From assembly GCA_023473795.1 (NCBI GenBank), contig JAMCYS010000090.1:1-64000 (forward strand): a stretch of DNA of 64,000 nt. The letters are read 5' to 3'. The notes beneath the pieces are model-generated. The model was not told where the DNA came from. It searched no databases and saw nothing but the letters and a program-made list of their open reading frames with translations. Source of the stretch: Chloroflexota bacterium. Its GTDB lineage: Bacteria; Chloroflexota; UBA6077; FW602-bin22; JAMCYS01. Of the stretch, positions 61,129-64,000 are shown piece after piece (position 1 is the first letter of the stretch; every line of letters starts with the position of its first letter). The position numbers and the translations under genes are program-made.

Positions 61129-63252
61129 GTGGCAGCAGCCAGTCCAGCGCAGCCAAGCGGCGCCGAGCGCGCGCGCGGGGTGCGGCAGGCCAAGTTGCTC
61201 AGCCTGCTGGCCCTCGGTGCCATCGTGATCCTCGCCTTCGGCTTGCGCTGGCAACACCTGGAGTTCACCGAGTACACCCGCGACCAGGCCTGGGTGCTGA
61301 ACCGGGCCTACGATTGGCTGGTGAAGGGCGACTTCCCCCTGGTAGGCATCCAGTCCTCAGTAGGCACCGCTCAGGGGGCCATCGAGATCTACTTGCTGGC
61401 CATCCCGGTGGCGCTGAGCAAAGACCCGCGCCTGGCCGCCGCCTTCGTCGGCTTGCTGCAGGTGCTGGCCATCGTCGGCACCTACCTCCTGTGCAGCGCC
61501 TACTTCGGCCGCAAGGTCGGTCTGGTGGCGGCGCTTCTTTACGCCGTTAACCCCTGGGCACTGCAGTACGCGCGCAAGGTCTGGACGCCCAACATGGCGC
61601 CCCTCTTCACGGTGCTCTTCTTCTCCTCGGTCTTTGCCGCGGTGGTGCAGCGACGCCGCTACTGGCTCGGCCTGGCCTGCTTGTGGGCGGTAGTTCTCTT
61701 CCTCATCCACCCCTCTGCCGTATACTGTGCGGGCGTGCTGGGCATCGTCGTGCTCCTCTTCTGGCGACGCCTCGGTCCGCGGCCGCTCCTTCTCGGTGGC
61801 GCCCTGGGCCTGATGGTGGCGGCGCCGTATCTCTGGTACGAGTACCTTGAGGGCTTCCGCAGCCTACGGCTGCTCTTCGGGTTGACGGGCGGGCAGTCGC
61901 GCTTGGACCTGGACGCGGTGAAGAACATCGTGACCATGGCCTCGGCCTACGCCTACCCCACGATGATGGGCTATGGCTTCACCGGCGACTGGGTGCTCCC
62001 CGACCAGACGGTACAGAACTGGCTGGCCAACGCGCTTCTCTACCTGGGGATCGCCTGGTGCCTCTGGGAGCTCGTCGCGCCCCTCGCCCGTCGCCCGCGA
62101 GCCGCCGGCCAGTGGGAGAAGCACCTGCTGCTGCTGCTCTGGCTGGTCCTTCCCATCCTCGTGGCCCTGCGCCACCCGCTGGACTTCTACCCTCACTACT
62201 TCATCAACGTCCTGCCCATCCAGTACATCCTGATGGCCGTCGGTCTGACCCGGACCGCCGGCCTGGCGGGAGACCTCCTGCACCGCCCCGGGCTGAGCAG
62301 GGCGGGCCTGGTCGCCGCCACGGCGCTGGCGCTCTACATCGCCGGCTCGCAGGTCATCTACTTCCAACGCTACCTCGGCTACATCCAGGAGCAGGAGCCG
62401 CTGGGCCACTACGGCGTGCCCTATCTCTACACCGAAAGGATGGTGGACACCGCCCGCCAGTTGCGCCAGGAATTGGGCGTGAGCTCGTTCTACATGTACT
62501 CCTCCGCCCAGTGGGACGCCATTCGCTACCTCGGCCGGCCGGACATCGAGATCAGGGAGGTAGACACGCGAGAGGGGTTAGCTCTGCCGCGCGATGCCAA
62601 CCAGGGGGCCATCTTCGTCACGACCGACGACAGCATCGTCGTCACCGACGTCAAACCCTTCGTCCCCAGGGGAGACGGGCTCACGGTGGAGCGCCTGCGC
62701 GGGCTGGGTTACGTCGAGTTGCCGGAGCGCGCCGTCCGCGGGCCGCTGGGGTACGTCTACTACCGCTTCTATTACCTGGCGCCGCAGGCCGGCCAGGGCA
62801 CACGCCAGGCACTGGACGCCGGCCCGCAACTGGCGCTGGCCAACGGCATGCGGCTCTTGGGGACACTCCCGCCGCGGAGCTTCACGCCGGGGCAGAAGGC
62901 GGACCTGGCCGTCCTCTGGGACGTGCCCGAGGGGACCGGCCAGAATCCGTCGCCGGAGTGCAACCTGGTGCTCAGCCTCCTTGACCAGTCCGGCCGGACG
63001 GTGAAGGAGTTCGACTGGCCGGTGGCCCAGTATCAGGATCGTCACGGCCGCGACTATCTGCCTCCCTGGCGAGCGGAGGACCTGCCTGTAGCCTACTACG
63101 ACCTGAAGGTCCCCGCCGACCTGGCCCCCGGCACCTACCGGCTGGCTTTGAGCGCCTATCAGCGCGACAACCACGCCGCGGTCGGCTGGCTGGATGCCAG
63201 CGGTAGGGACGCTGGCGAAAGCCTCAGCCTCGGCTCGGTCAGCGTCCACTAG
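61129..63252 (+). CDS. GT39-like membrane glycosyltransferase with C-terminal soluble domain
   Basis: A 707-residue multi-pass protein of the ArnT/PMT clan. The early loop has YTRDQAWVLNRAYDW; the first Asp is kept but the usual Glu is Gln here. About 11 helices follow, then a soluble C-terminal region of about 200 residues ending in an immunoglobulin-like segment (APGTYRLALSAYQ). I start at GTG 61129, placed five bases after GGGGAGG and downstream of the promoter; earlier starts would lie in or before the promoter. Confidence 0.82.
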   Translation: MAAASPAQPSGAERARGVRQAKLLSLLALGAIVILAFGLRWQHLEFTEYTRDQAWVLNRAYDWLVKGDFPLVGIQSSVGTAQGAIEIYLLAIPVALSKDPRLAAAFVGLLQVLAIVGTYLLCSAYFGRKVGLVAALLYAVNPWALQYARKVWTPNMAPLFTVLFFSSVFAAVVQRRRYWLGLACLWAVVLFLIHPSAVYCAGVLGIVVLLFWRRLGPRPLLLGGALGLMVAAPYLWYEYLEGFRSLRLLFGLTGGQSRLDLDAVKNIVTMASAYAYPTMMGYGFTGDWVLPDQTVQNWLANALLYLGIAWCLWELVAPLARRPRAAGQWEKHLLLLLWLVLPILVALRHPLDFYPHYFINVLPIQYILMAVGLTRTAGLAGDLLHRPGLSRAGLVAATALALYIAGSQVIYFQRYLGYIQEQEPLGHYGVPYLYTERMVDTARQLRQELGVSSFYMYSSAQWDAIRYLGRPDIEIREVDTREGLALPRDANQGAIFVTTDDSIVVTDVKPFVPRGDGLTVERLRGLGYVELPERAVRGPLGYVYYRFYYLAPQAGQGTRQALDAGPQLALANGMRLLGTLPPRSFTPGQKADLAVLWDVPEGTGQNPSPECNLVLSLLDQSGRTVKEFDWPVAQYQDRHGRDYLPPWRAEDLPVAYYDLKVPADLAPGTYRLALSAYQRDNHAAVGWLDASGRDAGESLSLGSVSVH

Positions 63253-63383
63253 CCGGCAGACAAGCGCGAACCCAGGGGATGCGGTATACTTGCCGCTAGC
63301 CCAAGTCACTTGCTTCCCCTTGATAGCCGCTGCCACCGTTCTACAACGGAACGTGCGGGCGCATTGGCGCTTGCCCCGGAACG

Positions 63384-63429
63384 CACGACGAAGCCCCCGG
63401 CCGCTACGTTGGCCGGGGGCTTCGTCGTG
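63384..63429. terminator. Large perfect hairpin between convergent genes
   Basis: Perfect 19-base arms (63384-63402 and 63411-63429) with an 8-base loop. It lies between the GT39 gene and the convergent DinB gene. No T run follows on either strand. Probable bidirectional terminator. Confidence 0.6.
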
Positions 63430-63449
63430 GCTTACGGCGCGGCGGCCGT

Positions 63450-63860
63450 CTAGCCCAGCGCCTTCTCGATGCTGACCAGCATGTTCCTCTGCGAGGTCAG
63501 CAGATGCTCCAGCACCTGGTTGGCCGACCACTCGCCCTCGGCCTGCGGCTGCGCCAGCTGCTCCTCGCTGAGACCAACCAGCTCCCCCAGGATCGCCGCC
63601 TGGGTAACGAAGTACTGATTGAGGATCATCTGTGCCTCGCTCTGGGCGACGCCGATGCCCTGTCGCACCTTGTGCAACTGGTTCAGGTGGTCCAGGCAGT
63701 GGCCGGCGAGGCGATGGAGCAGGAAGCGCACCGTGAAGTCGGTGTTGTGCCAGGGAGCCGGCTTCTTGAGGTCCTCCTCCGATAGCCTCTGCAAACGCTC
63801 GGCAATCTGTCGGCTCGTCGCGACGAGTTCTAGTTGCAGCTCTTGAGAGGTCTTGGCCAT
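63450..63860 (-). CDS. DinB-family protein
   Basis: A 136-residue four-helix-bundle protein of the DinB/YfiT-like superfamily, with His residues spaced along the bundle (PWHNTDFTVR, HRLAGHCLDHLNQ, EHLLTSQ) that could bind a metal. Members are often thiol-transferases or damage-induced proteins of unknown role. ATG 63860. It is followed upstream by an alcohol dehydrogenase that ends at 63888. Confidence 0.8.
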   Translation of the reverse strand: MAKTSQELQLELVATSRQIAERLQRLSEEDLKKPAPWHNTDFTVRFLLHRLAGHCLDHLNQLHKVRQGIGVAQSEAQMILNQYFVTQAAILGELVGLSEEQLAQPQAEGEWSANQVLEHLLTSQRNMLVSIEKALG

Positions 63861-63887
63861 TGCTCTACTCCTTCTGGGGCGCGGCTC

Positions 63888-64000
63888 TTAGCCGAGCGCC
63901 CGCTGGAAGATTTCGGCGACGTCCTGGCGGCTGGCGCGACGCGGGTTGAGGGGCACGTTGCCGCTCTTCATAGAGTCGTCGGCCAGCACCGGCACCATCT
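63888..64000 (-). CDS. Iron-type alcohol dehydrogenase, C-terminal end (partial)
   Basis: The last 36 or so residues (MVPVLADDSMKSGNVPLNPR, then RASRQDVAEIFQRALG) resemble the C-terminus of iron-containing alcohol dehydrogenases, where ADDSM and NPR segments recur. The rest lies outside the window, so metal ligands cannot be checked. The stop is TAA at 63888-63890. Confidence 0.7.
   Translation of the reverse strand, partial: MVPVLADDSMKSGNVPLNPRRASRQDVAEIFQRALG

Overview
The window is a GC-rich bacterial chromosome segment, most likely from a member of the Chloroflexota. The main evidence is a cluster of membrane proteins of the Agl23 type and the Chlor_Arch_YYY (DUF2298) type, two families known from Chloroflexota and methane-producing archaea. 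A translin-family protein, a K+-independent proton-pumping pyrophosphatase and a type 2 isoleucyl-tRNA synthetase fit that placement. I recognise no rRNA, tRNA, CRISPR array or intact prophage. The placement is inferred from gene families, not from a marker gene.

Layout. (a) 0-8 kb: a TyrA-like dehydrogenase with unusual active-site residues, then a minus-strand run with two small proteins, UppP, HppA, a translin homologue, a class I aminotransferase and a UPF0104 flippase-like protein. (b) 8-22.5 kb: a GT39/PMT glycosyltransferase gene broken by a perfect 910-bp tandem duplication, then a compact minus-strand operon of four giant membrane proteins: Agl23 with an NHL propeller, a GT39, a YYY protein, and a GT39-YYY fusion. 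(c) 22.6-30 kb: a small acidic-tailed protein, a VTT membrane protein, dxs plus a polyprenyl synthase, a SprT-like metalloprotease, HemW and an M20 hydrolase. (d) 30.4-36 kb: aspS and ileS, with a promoter and strong hairpin ahead of ileS. (e) 36-44.3 kb: metabolic and sensory genes (URO-D-like, enolase superfamily, small ferredoxin, FMN reductase, histidine kinase, two EamA-type transporters, cupin). (f) 44.3-52 kb: a three-gene secreted/membrane module, an IS256-like remnant, a Rad52/DdrA-like protein, a frameshifted M50-like protease and an L,D-transpeptidase. (g) 52-63 kb: a second surface-glycan region (PIG-V-like, two GT39, GT4, methyltransferase, Wzz-like and HAD proteins). The window ends in a DinB protein and the C-terminus of an iron-type alcohol dehydrogenase.

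Common theme. Lipid-linked glycan work dominates. Dxs and the polyprenyl synthase make isoprenoid precursors, UppP recycles undecaprenyl phosphate, GT39/PMT enzymes use polyprenyl-phosphate sugars, a UPF0104 protein may move lipids, and the Wzz-like protein suggests chain-length control. At least seven multi-pass GT39/PMT/PIG-V-type proteins lie in 64 kb. The YYY/Agl23 operon is the least understood part.

Regulation and integrity. Seventeen sigma70-type promoters can be read by eye, mostly TTGnnn-16/18-TAnnnT at sensible distances from starts. Several convergent gene ends carry long GC-rich hairpins. Two genes look damaged in ways that could be assembly or sequencing errors: the 910-bp duplication at 8581-10400 and a one-base loss near 51100. 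GTAGGGGCG palindromes occur in at least two intergenic regions.
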